47,137 nt of DNA, taken from the NCBI RefSeq assembly GCF_018207095.1, contig NZ_QOCZ01000028.1:1-47137 (forward strand), written 5' to 3'. Source of the stretch: Nocardiopsis sp. MG754419. Its GTDB lineage: Bacteria > Actinomycetota > Actinomycetes > Streptosporangiales > Streptosporangiaceae. The notes below the pieces were generated by a model, which was not told where the DNA came from, made no database searches, and saw nothing but the letters and a program-made list of their open reading frames with translations. Positions 1-8,013 of this stretch are shown here, in pieces; within the stretch, counting starts at the first letter, position 1, and the number at the start of each line of letters is the position of its first letter. Both the position numbers and the translations under genes were made by a program.

Positions 1-343
1 TGGTGTGGGACGTGGGTCAGGCGTCGATCTCACCGGAGTCGGGCGTCGAAGCGCGCTTACGGCTCAGGTAGAGCGCACCGCCACCACACGGAAGTGCATT
101 CCGGCCCCGGCGAAGAAGGGATCATGGAACGTCGGGGAACCGTCCCGCGCGGCCCGTGCGACCGCAGAGGGCCGGCCACCCCTGATCCTCCTTCACGGTT
201 GCACCAAGAAGGGGCAAAGAAAGGGCTGGAAATATCCAATTGACCCATTTGACCGTTATGTGATTAGCGTATTTTCAGCCAACCTTGGGGCATCCGGCGC
301 GCATAATAGGGAAATGCGCCACCCTGGTCCTACGATCGGCTTC
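1..343. other. Non-coding stretch upstream of the response regulator
   Basis: I see no gene I can support here. Positions 209-300 are clearly richer in A/T than the surroundings, as expected of a promoter zone. Two direct copies of TTGACC lie at 240-245 and 249-254, nine bases apart, and a CATAAT element lies at 302-307. No convincing -35/-10 pair with normal spacing can be assigned. A short leftward frame ends with a stop at 17-19, but it is blocked by another in-frame stop at 122-124 and has no start. Confidence 0.5.
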
Positions 344-1012
344 ATGACCTGCGTTTTGCTGGCCGAAGACGATGTCTCGATCTCCGAGCCACTCGCGCGC
401 GCACTACGCCGCGAGGGCTACACGGTGGACGTGACCGTCAACGGCGTAGAGACACTCGACCGCGCCCGCGCCGGAGACATCGACCTCATGGTCCTGGATC
501 TCGGCCTGCCCGAAATGGACGGACTCGAGGTGGCACGCCGGCTCCGCGCCGAAGGGCACGGAACGCCGATCCTGATCCTGACCGCCCGGGCGGACGAGGT
601 CGACACCGTCGTCGGCCTGGACGCCGGGGCCGACGACTACGTGACCAAACCCTTCCGACTCGCCGAACTCCTGGCGCGCGTGCGCGCTCTGCTCCGCCGA
701 GGCGGGGCGGAGGTGCCCGTCGTCCACGGGGTCCGCATCGACAACGACTCCCGTCGGGCCTGGCTCGGCGACCGCGAACTCCAACTCACCACCAAGGAGT
801 TCGACCTGCTTCGCGTTCTGGTGCGCGATGCCGGCAAGGTGGTGACCAGGGAACAGATCATGCGCGAGGTGTGGGACACCAACTGGTGGGGGTCGACGAA
901 GACCCTGGACATGCACATCTCGTGGCTACGTCGCAAGCTCGGTGACGACGCCAACCAGCCGTCCTACATCACGACCGTCAGGGGCGTCGGCTTCCGGTTC
1001 GAACGAGATTGA
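344..1012 (+). CDS. OmpR/PhoB-family response regulator
   Basis: DNA-binding two-component response regulator of 222 residues, the usual family length. An N-terminal receiver domain (about 1-115) has the acidic pocket AEDD (residues 7-10), the predicted phosphoacceptor Asp52 in VLDLGLPEMDG, Thr80 and the conserved Lys102 in YVTKPF. A C-terminal winged-helix DNA-binding domain (about 128-220) ends in the typical TTVRGVGFRF. I chose ATG 344 because family members begin directly with the VLLAEDD strand. No clear ribosome site precedes it. An in-frame ATG at 314 would add ten residues and could be used by a leaderless message. The histidine kinase follows 64 bp downstream, so the two probably form one signalling pair. 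The stimulus is unknown. Confidence 0.93.
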   Translation: MTCVLLAEDDVSISEPLARALRREGYTVDVTVNGVETLDRARAGDIDLMVLDLGLPEMDGLEVARRLRAEGHGTPILILTARADEVDTVVGLDAGADDYVTKPFRLAELLARVRALLRRGGAEVPVVHGVRIDNDSRRAWLGDRELQLTTKEFDLLRVLVRDAGKVVTREQIMREVWDTNWWGSTKTLDMHISWLRRKLGDDANQPSYITTVRGVGFRFERD

Positions 1013-1076
1013 CACGACCTTGGGTTCGACACGCTCTTCGGTCGACCTCGCCTGGGTCGAACGAACGTGAGGTGAC

Positions 1077-2363
1077 ATGCGCAGGCGGATGGTTTTCTCC
1101 ACCCTGGTGGTGACCGTCATCGCCGTCATGCTGCTCGGGTTGCCCCTGGGTGCGCTCACCTACAAGCTGGTGTACGACGAGAGCACCCGCCAGCTCGAAG
1201 GCGAGGCGGAGCTGGTCGGCTTCGAAACCGACTCCATGCTCGAACGTGACGGCGAGGTGGACCTCGCCGAGTTCGACAGGGAACACCCGGACCGCTTCAT
1301 CCGGATCACGAAGGACTCCGGGGGCGCCGTGCTGACCGCGGGCAACCCCGAACTGGACCCGCGTTCCGTCGACTCTCCCGGCCTGATCAGGGCCGCCGCG
1401 ACCACCGAGGTCGGCACCACCGTCGAGGTGTGGTCGAGCTCGGAGGCGCTCCAGGAGAGCGTGGTCCGGGCCTGGCTCGGGATCGCCTCGCTGTCGCTGC
1501 TGGCCATCGGGGTCGCGGTCGGTCTGTCCATGTTCCAGGCGCGCAGGCTCACCCTGCCCCTGGTCGACCTGGCGGCCACCGCCGAACGGCTCGGCTCGGG
1601 GGTGACCACCCCGTGGGGCCATCGCTACGGCATCCCGGAGGCGGACCGCGTCGCCGAGGTGCTGGACCGCAGCGCCGAGCGCATCGCCGGACTCATCGCC
1701 ACCGAACGGCACTTCGCGACCGACGCCTCGCACCAGCTGCGCACCCCGCTGACGGCGCTCACCATGCGGTTGGAGGAGATCATCGCCGAGGCGAGCAGCC
1801 CGGAGGTGGTGCGCGAGGAGGGCGAGGCCGCCCTCGCCCAGGCCGAACGGCTCACGGAGACCGTCGAGAGCCTGCTCGGTCGGGCCCGCAAGAGCCAGAA
1901 CCCGGAGGTCGAGCCGGTGGGGCTCGACCCGGTCCTCAACCACCTTCAGGCGGAGTGGTCGCCCGTCTTCCAGCAGGAGAAACGCAGGCTCCTGGTGACC
2001 GGCGACCCGGGACTGACGGCCATGACCGTGCCCGCCGACCTCGCGCAGATCCTGGCGACCCTGGTGGAGAACGCCTACAAGCACGGCGCGGGCACGGTGA
2101 CCATTCGACGCCTCGACACCGGCCAGTCGGTCCGGATCGAGGTCAGCGACGAGGGCGAGGGCGTGCCCGAGCACCTGTCCGGGCGCATCTTCGAGCGTGA
2201 GGTCAGCGGGGGCGGCGGCACCGGCCTGGGGTTGGCCCTGGCCCGCCACATCGCCGAATCCGAGGGGGCCCGGATCGAACTCGTGCAGACCAAGCCGACC
2301 ACCTTCGCGTTGTTCCTGCCCGCCGGGGCCGGGGGGCTGTCGAAGATGACCGGCCCCGTCTGA
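1077..2363 (+). CDS. Two-component sensor histidine kinase
   Basis: Membrane sensor kinase of 428 residues. The first membrane helix is at about 7-30, a short extracytoplasmic sensor region runs to about 130, and the second helix (about 131-153) is followed by a HAMP linker. The HisKA domain carries the phosphoacceptor His219 in SHQLRTPL. The HATPase domain has the N box with Asn332 (VENAYKHG), the DEGEGVP G1 box and a glycine-rich GTGLGLALARHIAE lid. The start ATG is preceded by GTGAGGTG. The gene lies just downstream of the OmpR-type regulator in the same direction and is its probable cognate kinase. The small, unrecognised sensor region gives no hint of the ligand. Confidence 0.93.
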   Translation: MRRRMVFSTLVVTVIAVMLLGLPLGALTYKLVYDESTRQLEGEAELVGFETDSMLERDGEVDLAEFDREHPDRFIRITKDSGGAVLTAGNPELDPRSVDSPGLIRAAATTEVGTTVEVWSSSEALQESVVRAWLGIASLSLLAIGVAVGLSMFQARRLTLPLVDLAATAERLGSGVTTPWGHRYGIPEADRVAEVLDRSAERIAGLIATERHFATDASHQLRTPLTALTMRLEEIIAEASSPEVVREEGEAALAQAERLTETVESLLGRARKSQNPEVEPVGLDPVLNHLQAEWSPVFQQEKRRLLVTGDPGLTAMTVPADLAQILATLVENAYKHGAGTVTIRRLDTGQSVRIEVSDEGEGVPEHLSGRIFEREVSGGGGTGLGLALARHIAESEGARIELVQTKPTTFALFLPAGAGGLSKMTGPV

Positions 2364-2399
2364 CCTCGGACCCGGGCACGGACCACGGGATGGAACCCG

Positions 2400-2430
2400 C
2401 CTCGACCGCCCCGTTCGGGGGACGTCGAGG
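2400..2430. terminator. Hairpin between convergent kinase and glycosyltransferase genes
   Basis: CCTCGAC (2400-2406) pairs with GTCGAGG (2424-2430), and an inner CCCC-GTTC-GGGG stem extends the hairpin. It lies between two converging genes, so it may stop transcription from both sides. There is no T-run, as is usual in high-GC actinomycetes. Confidence 0.55.
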
Positions 2431-2535
2431 CACGGCGCACGCGGCTCGCCGCGACGCATCCGTCCGGGCCCCGCCCCGGAGGACACGGCACACCGCGCGC
2501 GGAGCACCGGGCGGCGCCGACCACCGGCCCCGTGA

Positions 2536-4752
2536 TCAGCCTCCGGCGACGACGGCACCGGTGGCGACGGGTGCGGGCACACTCCCCCGGACCACCAGGT
2601 CGCTCCACAGGGAACGCACCCGCTCCAGGCCGTAGATCGTGGTGATCTCGGCGCGGGCCCGCTCACTCTCGGCGGCGAACCTCCCCTGGGAGACGATGGC
2701 GTGGACGGCCTCGGCCATCGCGACCGGGTCGTCGTGGATCCACCGGGCGTCGTAGATGGTCTCCGCGCCCGGCCAGGGCAGCAACGCGGGTACGCCACCG
2801 GAGGCCGCGCACTCGGCGGGCGCCAGGTGGAACGACTCGTCGTCACTGGTGGAGAGCACGAACCCGACCCGGCGCAGCCAGGTGGCCACGTCGGGCCCGA
2901 ACCCGTCGAAGATCACCCCGGTGGCGAGCCGTTCGTCCCGCTGGATGCGGCGGTACACCTTCTCGAAGTAGGCGCGCTCCTCCGGGCGGTTCCAGATCCA
3001 CCAGTAGTCCCAGGGCTGCTTCGTCTTGACCGACAGCGTGTAGCGGGGATCCATGCGTCGCAGCTCGGCCAGCACGTCCAGCCCGCGGTCCAGCCGCTTG
3101 CGGGAGGGCGCGATGCCGATCATGCCGAGCGAGTACTCGGCCCCGGCCAGCTTGGGCCGGTCCAGCTGGCGATCGTCCACCCAGTTGGGCAGGACCACCA
3201 CCTTGTCGGCAGGCCATCCCGTGATCTCGCGGGTCAGGTCGGCGTAGTGGGGGCTGACGCACACCACCGCGTCGACCTTGGACACGTCGAGCCGGCGCGG
3301 CCACTCCGCGTACAGCTCGAAGCGGTGCAGGCGGACGATGAGGCGCTGGTCGGGCCGCTTCCACTTGGCGTAGAACAGGGCGTTGGGTCCGCACCACTCG
3401 CAGATGACCACGTCCGCCCAGGCCGCGAGTTCGCGGGAACGGTACTGGTCGTGGGTGCCCAGGCCCTCCCACTCGTCGATGCGCACGTCCAGGCCGGGCA
3501 GGGAGTCCAGGTACTCGGCCAGACGGGTGAAGAACTTGAGGTCGTGCCCGGCGATGACCACCTTCAGGGGCCGCTCGGGGTCGATGCCCTCGGGCGCCGC
3601 GGGCAGGGCCTCGGCCAGGTGACCGCGCAGACGTTCGGCGGCGCGCTCCAGGGAGTGGTCGGCCGCGGCCGCGCGGCAGCGTTCGGCAGCGAGGGCGTAC
3701 ACGGCGCGGTCGTGGTAGGCGCGGGCGATGACGGCCGCCACCGAGGCGGATTCCTCACCGGCGAAGAGGGGGTAGTCGGCGCCGAGCAGCGCCTCGTGCA
3801 TGGGGGTGCGGTTGAGGACCACCGGGAGACCGAGCGCCCCCAGCTCCAGGACCTTGGTGGACAGCTCCAGACTGGCGTCCATGTCCGGATCGCGCCAGGA
3901 CAGCCCGAAGTCGCAGTCGGCGGACTGACGCAGCGCGTCGGCGCGGGCCATACCGCCGCGCCAGTCGACGTTCGGTGTGCTCTCCAGTGCCCGGCGCATG
4001 CGCTTGGCCCAGTCGGCGGGTTCGGCGTGGATCTTGTCGCCGATCATCACCAGTTCCGAGTCCACGCCCAGGCGGGCGAGCTCCTCGGGCAGCCCCGTCA
4101 TCTCCAGGGTGTTCCAGCGCGGGGCGAACTTGCCGGTGTAGGCGAGTCGCGCGCGGGCGTGGACCTGGCCGTCGGCGGCGACGCCCTGGGGCACCACCAC
4201 GACGGGCGGGAAGAGCACCGCGCGCCCGCAGGCGGCGGGCACCGTCGACTCCAGGAACGCGCGCAGCTCCTCGGTCTGGCAGAGCACGAACCGGGAGGCC
4301 AGCGCGATCTCGGTGAGTTCGGCGGTGGCGGTGGCGGTGAGTTCGTCGACGCTGTGCGGGAAGTCGGTGAGGTAGGTCCACAGACGCCCGGTCAGGGACT
4401 CCTCCTGGGCGGCCAGACCGGCCAGGCGACGCCCGCGCACGACCACCAGGTCGAAGGGGCGGCGCCCGTGCAGACGCCCCATGAGCTCCACGGCCTGCTC
4501 GGGGGTGAGCCCGCGCGGGCCCAGGTCGGCGAGCATGCGGTCCTCGTAGGGACGGACCAGCCGGACACCGGCGGTCTCCTCGAGCGGCGCCGTGAGCCGG
4601 TCGGTGCGCACCGGCGCCTTCAGCAGCACGGTGACCTCGCACCCGGCGGCGGCCAGGGCCTGGGCCATCGACTGCGCCCAGATCGCCGAACCGTCGATGA
4701 TGTTCAGGTCCACGTCGCCGTACAAGAGTGCGCGCGGAGGAGCTGTGCTCAC
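2536..4752 (-). CDS. Tandem two-domain GT-B glycosyltransferase
   Basis: A 738-residue protein, about twice the length of a normal GT4 enzyme, containing two GT-B-like halves. The first (about 1-375) opens with a Rossmann-like ALLYGDVDLNIIDGSAIW and has a donor-domain stretch, STKVLELGALGLPVVLNRTP. The second (about 390-720) begins LKVVIAGHDLKFFTRLAEYL, contains VLPNWVDD and a C-terminal LSTSDDESFHLAPAECAASG, again typical of the GT4 donor site. GTG 4752 is chosen because a GGAAG ribosome site precedes it. It is the last gene of a leftward set behind wecB and a coiled-coil protein, so a role in surface polysaccharide assembly is likely. The sugar donors and acceptors cannot be read from sequence. 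One half may be non-catalytic. Confidence 0.82.
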   Translation of the reverse strand: MSTAPPRALLYGDVDLNIIDGSAIWAQSMAQALAAAGCEVTVLLKAPVRTDRLTAPLEETAGVRLVRPYEDRMLADLGPRGLTPEQAVELMGRLHGRRPFDLVVVRGRRLAGLAAQEESLTGRLWTYLTDFPHSVDELTATATAELTEIALASRFVLCQTEELRAFLESTVPAACGRAVLFPPVVVVPQGVAADGQVHARARLAYTGKFAPRWNTLEMTGLPEELARLGVDSELVMIGDKIHAEPADWAKRMRRALESTPNVDWRGGMARADALRQSADCDFGLSWRDPDMDASLELSTKVLELGALGLPVVLNRTPMHEALLGADYPLFAGEESASVAAVIARAYHDRAVYALAAERCRAAAADHSLERAAERLRGHLAEALPAAPEGIDPERPLKVVIAGHDLKFFTRLAEYLDSLPGLDVRIDEWEGLGTHDQYRSRELAAWADVVICEWCGPNALFYAKWKRPDQRLIVRLHRFELYAEWPRRLDVSKVDAVVCVSPHYADLTREITGWPADKVVVLPNWVDDRQLDRPKLAGAEYSLGMIGIAPSRKRLDRGLDVLAELRRMDPRYTLSVKTKQPWDYWWIWNRPEERAYFEKVYRRIQRDERLATGVIFDGFGPDVATWLRRVGFVLSTSDDESFHLAPAECAASGGVPALLPWPGAETIYDARWIHDDPVAMAEAVHAIVSQGRFAAESERARAEITTIYGLERVRSLWSDLVVRGSVPAPVATGAVVAGG

Positions 4753-4795
4753 GTTCTTCCCTTCGGATGCTGGTGTGGCGAGCGGTGTGCGGGTG

Positions 4796-6544
4796 TCACC
4801 CGAGGGCGCCGGTGGAGGCGTCGGCGTGCGCGGATCCTTCGCTGCCGCTGTCGGTCCCGATCCCGTGGTCGGGGCCCAGAGCCAGAAGCCGGGTGCCGCG
4901 CCGGTTCCACTCGCGCGGGTCCCAACCGCGCCGCAGCAGGTCGGTTCGGGCCAGCTCCGGGCCGATGCCGGTGACGTACACATACTGACCGGTCCCGGAG
5001 TCCCGGTCGAAGAAGCCACGCTCCCCCACGCCGCTCGCCGCAGCGGGCGTCTCCGCGGCGCGCGGGGTCCCCACGGCGTCGGCGCCGGAGCACTCGGCCG
5101 CGCAGACGAGGTCGACCAGACGGTGACGGCCCATCGACCCGGTCCACAGGAACGCCCAGGGGGCGGTGGCCCGGTCGGCCAGGTCGGCCCACTGGCGCGG
5201 GGTGAGCCCTCCCGGGGCGGCGTCGCCCTCCTCGGTGAGTTCCGCGGGGGTGTCCGGGGTGCCGAAGTGGACCGAACGGATGGTGATGCCCTCCGAGCGC
5301 AGGCGCTGGAGACCGGGCAGGCGTGCCGCCGTGTCGGGGACGACGACCTCGGTGGGCCGCAGTCGGGACGAGAGCAGGTCCTCGGCCAGCCGGTCCGCCG
5401 CGTCCGCTCCGGCCGGGTCGGCCAGCACGGCCACACCGCGTCCACTGAGCGGAAGGTCGGGTCCGGGGGCGCCCGCCACCAGGTCGAGCCCCTCCAGGAG
5501 CGCGGCCAGGCGGACCGGGGTCGCGTCGTCGAGGAACACCTGGCGGAGCATGGTGCGGACCTCGCGCGGGGTGGGCTCCAGGGCACGAAGTCGAGGGACG
5601 CTGACCGTGAGGTCCTCGCCGTCCGGCACCGGAACGGTCGGGTGGACGACCACCCGGGTTCCGCAGGCCCAGGCGCGGCGGTGCAGACCGGCCTCACCCG
5701 GAGCGTTCTCGGGGATCACGGCGACGTTGGCGGCGCGCAGGGCGTCCGCCAGGCCGGGCGCGTCGACGTCGACCACACCCACACCGAGTTCCAGCAGCAC
5801 GTCGGGCACGGCGGCGTCGGCGCCGGTGCGGACGTAGACGGCCTCCGGGCCGAGGGCGAGCTCGGCGGCGACCGGGTTGAACAGGTGCAGCGGCACCCCG
5901 GCGTCGCCCTTGTGCACGCGGTCGAACCCGAGACGGCGCAGGGCCGGCGACGCCGGGGCGTCGTCGAGCAGGATCGTGGGGATGCCCCGGGAGGCGGCGG
6001 ACTCCATGACCCAGTGCAGGGCACGGGTACGGTCCACCGCGGCGGGGTCGCCCACGTGCGCCCAGGGCGACCCGGGCGCGGCGGCCGAGGCCGACACCAG
6101 GAGCAGGTCCACGTCGACGGCGTCCATGACGATCTGCGCGTCGTGCGGACGCAGGCTCACCGAACGCAGGTAGGGGTCGATCGCCGCCTGGACGGCGGGA
6201 CCCACGACCGTGGCCGCGACCAGCTGGTCGGCGGTGCCCCCGCCCAGACCACTGAGGAGGCGGGCCTCCTGCCGGTCGGCGTCGAAGGACCGGACGGGTT
6301 CCACCCGGCGGCGGTCGGCGTGGTTGGTGCTGCCGCTGCGCCGCCAGAGACGGTAGAGGTCTCGGGGTAGCCGTACCAGGGAACGCCCCGGGCGTTTGGC
6401 CGCGGCGGTGAGCGCCCGGCCGACCTGGAGCGAGGTGGACCCCTCCAGAGCGGCGAGGCGGCCCTGCGCCTCTTGGAGCTGGGCCTCGCGCTCGGCCAGG
6501 GCTTGCCGAAGCTGTTCGGTCTGGCTCTGTTCACGCCGTTTCAC
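4796..6544 (-). CDS. Coiled-coil polysaccharide-cluster protein of unknown function
   Basis: A protein of 582 residues that I cannot place in a named family. Residues 1-45 form a charged, heptad-like coiled coil rich in E, Q and L, followed by a basic segment STSLQVGRALTAAAKRPG and a RLPRDLYRLWRR motif. That kind of N-terminal arrangement is often seen in actinobacterial glycosyltransferases and their partners. The rest has two alpha/beta-looking stretches (about 95-370 and 390-582) but no DXD or GT4 signature that I can identify. GTG 6544 is preferred because AAGGTGG stands six bases upstream. It sits between wecB and the tandem glycosyltransferase on the same strand, with 43 bp to the latter. 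A scaffold or divergent glycosyltransferase role is inference. Confidence 0.7.
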   Translation of the reverse strand: MKRREQSQTEQLRQALAEREAQLQEAQGRLAALEGSTSLQVGRALTAAAKRPGRSLVRLPRDLYRLWRRSGSTNHADRRRVEPVRSFDADRQEARLLSGLGGGTADQLVAATVVGPAVQAAIDPYLRSVSLRPHDAQIVMDAVDVDLLLVSASAAAPGSPWAHVGDPAAVDRTRALHWVMESAASRGIPTILLDDAPASPALRRLGFDRVHKGDAGVPLHLFNPVAAELALGPEAVYVRTGADAAVPDVLLELGVGVVDVDAPGLADALRAANVAVIPENAPGEAGLHRRAWACGTRVVVHPTVPVPDGEDLTVSVPRLRALEPTPREVRTMLRQVFLDDATPVRLAALLEGLDLVAGAPGPDLPLSGRGVAVLADPAGADAADRLAEDLLSSRLRPTEVVVPDTAARLPGLQRLRSEGITIRSVHFGTPDTPAELTEEGDAAPGGLTPRQWADLADRATAPWAFLWTGSMGRHRLVDLVCAAECSGADAVGTPRAAETPAAASGVGERGFFDRDSGTGQYVYVTGIGPELARTDLLRRGWDPREWNRRGTRLLALGPDHGIGTDSGSEGSAHADASTGALG

Positions 6545-6736
6545 GGTCTGCCACCTTGTACTCGGGTCGGGTGGTCCCACGGGCGCCCGGGTGTGCGGAA
6601 CCCGGGGTCGGCGGGAGTGTCGACGGGTGTGCGGTCCGACGTGTGCCGGGTCGGGTGCGAAGACCCGGGAACAGCCGGGTGGCGGGCCCTCGAGGGCGCC
6701 GGGAGGCGCGGGTGCGCGGAGAGGTCACGATCGCCC

Positions 6737-7846
6737 TCACCCGGACCACCGGGTGAGGACGGAGGCGATGCGTTCACCGGAACGGCCGTCCCACAGGGGC
6801 GGCGTGTCACCGAGTCGTTCGTCGACGTGCCCGTCGAGCACCTTGTCGAGGGTGGCGATGAGGTCGTCCTCGGTGACGAGCCGGTTGGTGCCGTGGGTGA
6901 TGGTGACCGGTCGTTCGGTGTTGGGCCGCAGGGTCAGGCAGGGCACACCGAGGATGGTGGTCTCCTCCTGGACGCCGCCGGAGTCGGTGACCACGGCGGC
7001 GGCGCCGCGGGTGAGCGCGACGAAGTCGAGGTAGCCGAGCGGTTCGAGCAACCGCACCCGGGGGTGGTCGCCGAGACCGGCCCGGTCGAAGGCCGCCTTG
7101 CCGCGCGGGTGCACGGGCATGACGATGTCGGCGAGCTCGGCGGCCTCGTGCAGGCGCTCGGTGAGCCGGGCGACGTTGTCGGGGTCGTCGACGTTGGCCG
7201 GGCGGTGCAGGGTGGCCGCCACGTAGCGTTCGGGCAGTGCGAGGCGGGCGCGCAGCGCCTCCGCGTCGAACCGGTCGAGGTTGCCCAGGAGCGTGTCGAT
7301 CATCGGGTTGCCCACGAGGTGCACCTTGGCCGTCGACACCCCTTCGGCCGCCAGGTGGCCCACGGCCTCCGGGCTGGTCGCGAAGCAGAGGTCGCTGAGC
7401 TGGTCGGTGACCCGCCGGTTGATCTCCTCGGGCATGGTGTCGTCGAAGGAGCGCAGACCCGCCTCGACGTGCGCGACCGGGATGCCGAGCTTGGCGGCGA
7501 CCAGGGCCGCGGCGACGGTGGAGTTGACGTCGCCGTAGACGACCACCATGCCGGGCTGGTTCTCGACGAACTCGCGTTCCAGTCCCACCATGAGGTCGGC
7601 GGTCTGGGAGGCGTGCGATCCCGAACCGACGCCGAGGTCGACGTCGGGGGTCGGCAGGCCGAGGTCGCGGAAGAAGACCGCGGACATCCGGTCGTCGTAG
7701 TGCTGCCCGGTGTGCACGACCCGCTGGTGGGCGCCACGGGCGCGCAGGGCCGCGACCACCGGGGCGGCCTTGACGAAGTTGGGACGGGCGCCGACCACGT
7801 GCGCGATCGCGGTGTCCTGACTCCCTGGGGGGGCGCTCGTTGCCAC
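6737..7846 (-). CDS. wecB: UDP-N-acetylglucosamine 2-epimerase (non-hydrolysing)
   Basis: Interconverts UDP-GlcNAc and UDP-ManNAc in the cytoplasm, supplying N-acetylmannosamine for wall or capsule polymers. The 369-residue length is normal. Family motifs are present in order: VVGARPNFVKAAPV, HTGQHYDDRMS, VVYGDVNST, the active-site region HVEAGLRSFD with PEEINRR, TLHRPANVD, and the C-terminal DSGGVQEETTILGVPCLT that binds the nucleotide. GTG 7846 is chosen because GAAGGAAA lies upstream at good spacing. Longer in-frame extensions have no family similarity. It leads a leftward gene set and is divergent from a GT4 gene. The UDP-sugar dehydrogenase at 9882 would turn its product into UDP-ManNAcA. 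Confidence 0.95.
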   Translation of the reverse strand: MATSAPPGSQDTAIAHVVGARPNFVKAAPVVAALRARGAHQRVVHTGQHYDDRMSAVFFRDLGLPTPDVDLGVGSGSHASQTADLMVGLEREFVENQPGMVVVYGDVNSTVAAALVAAKLGIPVAHVEAGLRSFDDTMPEEINRRVTDQLSDLCFATSPEAVGHLAAEGVSTAKVHLVGNPMIDTLLGNLDRFDAEALRARLALPERYVAATLHRPANVDDPDNVARLTERLHEAAELADIVMPVHPRGKAAFDRAGLGDHPRVRLLEPLGYLDFVALTRGAAAVVTDSGGVQEETTILGVPCLTLRPNTERPVTITHGTNRLVTEDDLIATLDKVLDGHVDERLGDTPPLWDGRSGERIASVLTRWSG

Positions 7847-7968
7847 TGCTGTTTCCTTCGGTGTTCGCGTTGATGGGGCGGGGGTTGGTCCCCCGGACAT
7901 GGGACGTGTGGGCGTCGTGTGCTCGGGCCGGCGGACTTCCTTGTCCGACCCGTCCCGCCCGCGACGCC

Positions 7969-7999
7969 GTGGTGTCACCACTTGGTCACGTCCACGTGG
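7969..7999. promoter_or_regulatory. Two palindromes in the divergent wecB / GT4 promoter region
   Basis: A 13-bp palindrome GTGGTGTCACCAC lies at 7969-7981 and CCACGTGG at 7992-7999, both in the 167-bp space between two divergent polysaccharide genes. The second ends 14 bp before the GT4 start. They could be operators for a shared regulator. No standard -10 box is evident beside them. Confidence 0.35.
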
Positions 8000-8013
8000 T
8001 TGTGTGACTGACC

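Noticed and set aside
17..121. Possible 3' remnant of a leftward gene ending at 17
   Set aside because: The frame is only 34 codons, is blocked by TGA at 122-124, has no start codon and is too short to identify. It could be the tail of a frameshifted gene, but this cannot be supported.
57..248. Small minus-strand frame of 63 codons upstream of the response regulator
   Set aside because: It has no ribosome site, no recognisable domain and overlaps the A/T-rich promoter zone.
249..275. TTGACC-N15-TATTTT as a promoter for the response regulator
   Set aside because: The 15-bp spacer is short and a second TTGACC makes the reading ambiguous. It was not listed as a promoter.
978..2846. A 622-codon open frame on the minus strand opposite the histidine kinase
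   Set aside because: It mirrors a clearly conserved kinase gene. Long antisense frames are expected in high-GC DNA, and the translation is low-complexity Arg/Gly/Pro/Ala with no domain.
2701..6370. Long plus-strand open frames opposite the tandem glycosyltransferase and coiled-coil genes
   Set aside because: The minus-strand products have recognisable folds or features and good ribosome sites. The plus-strand translations are compositionally biased and match nothing.
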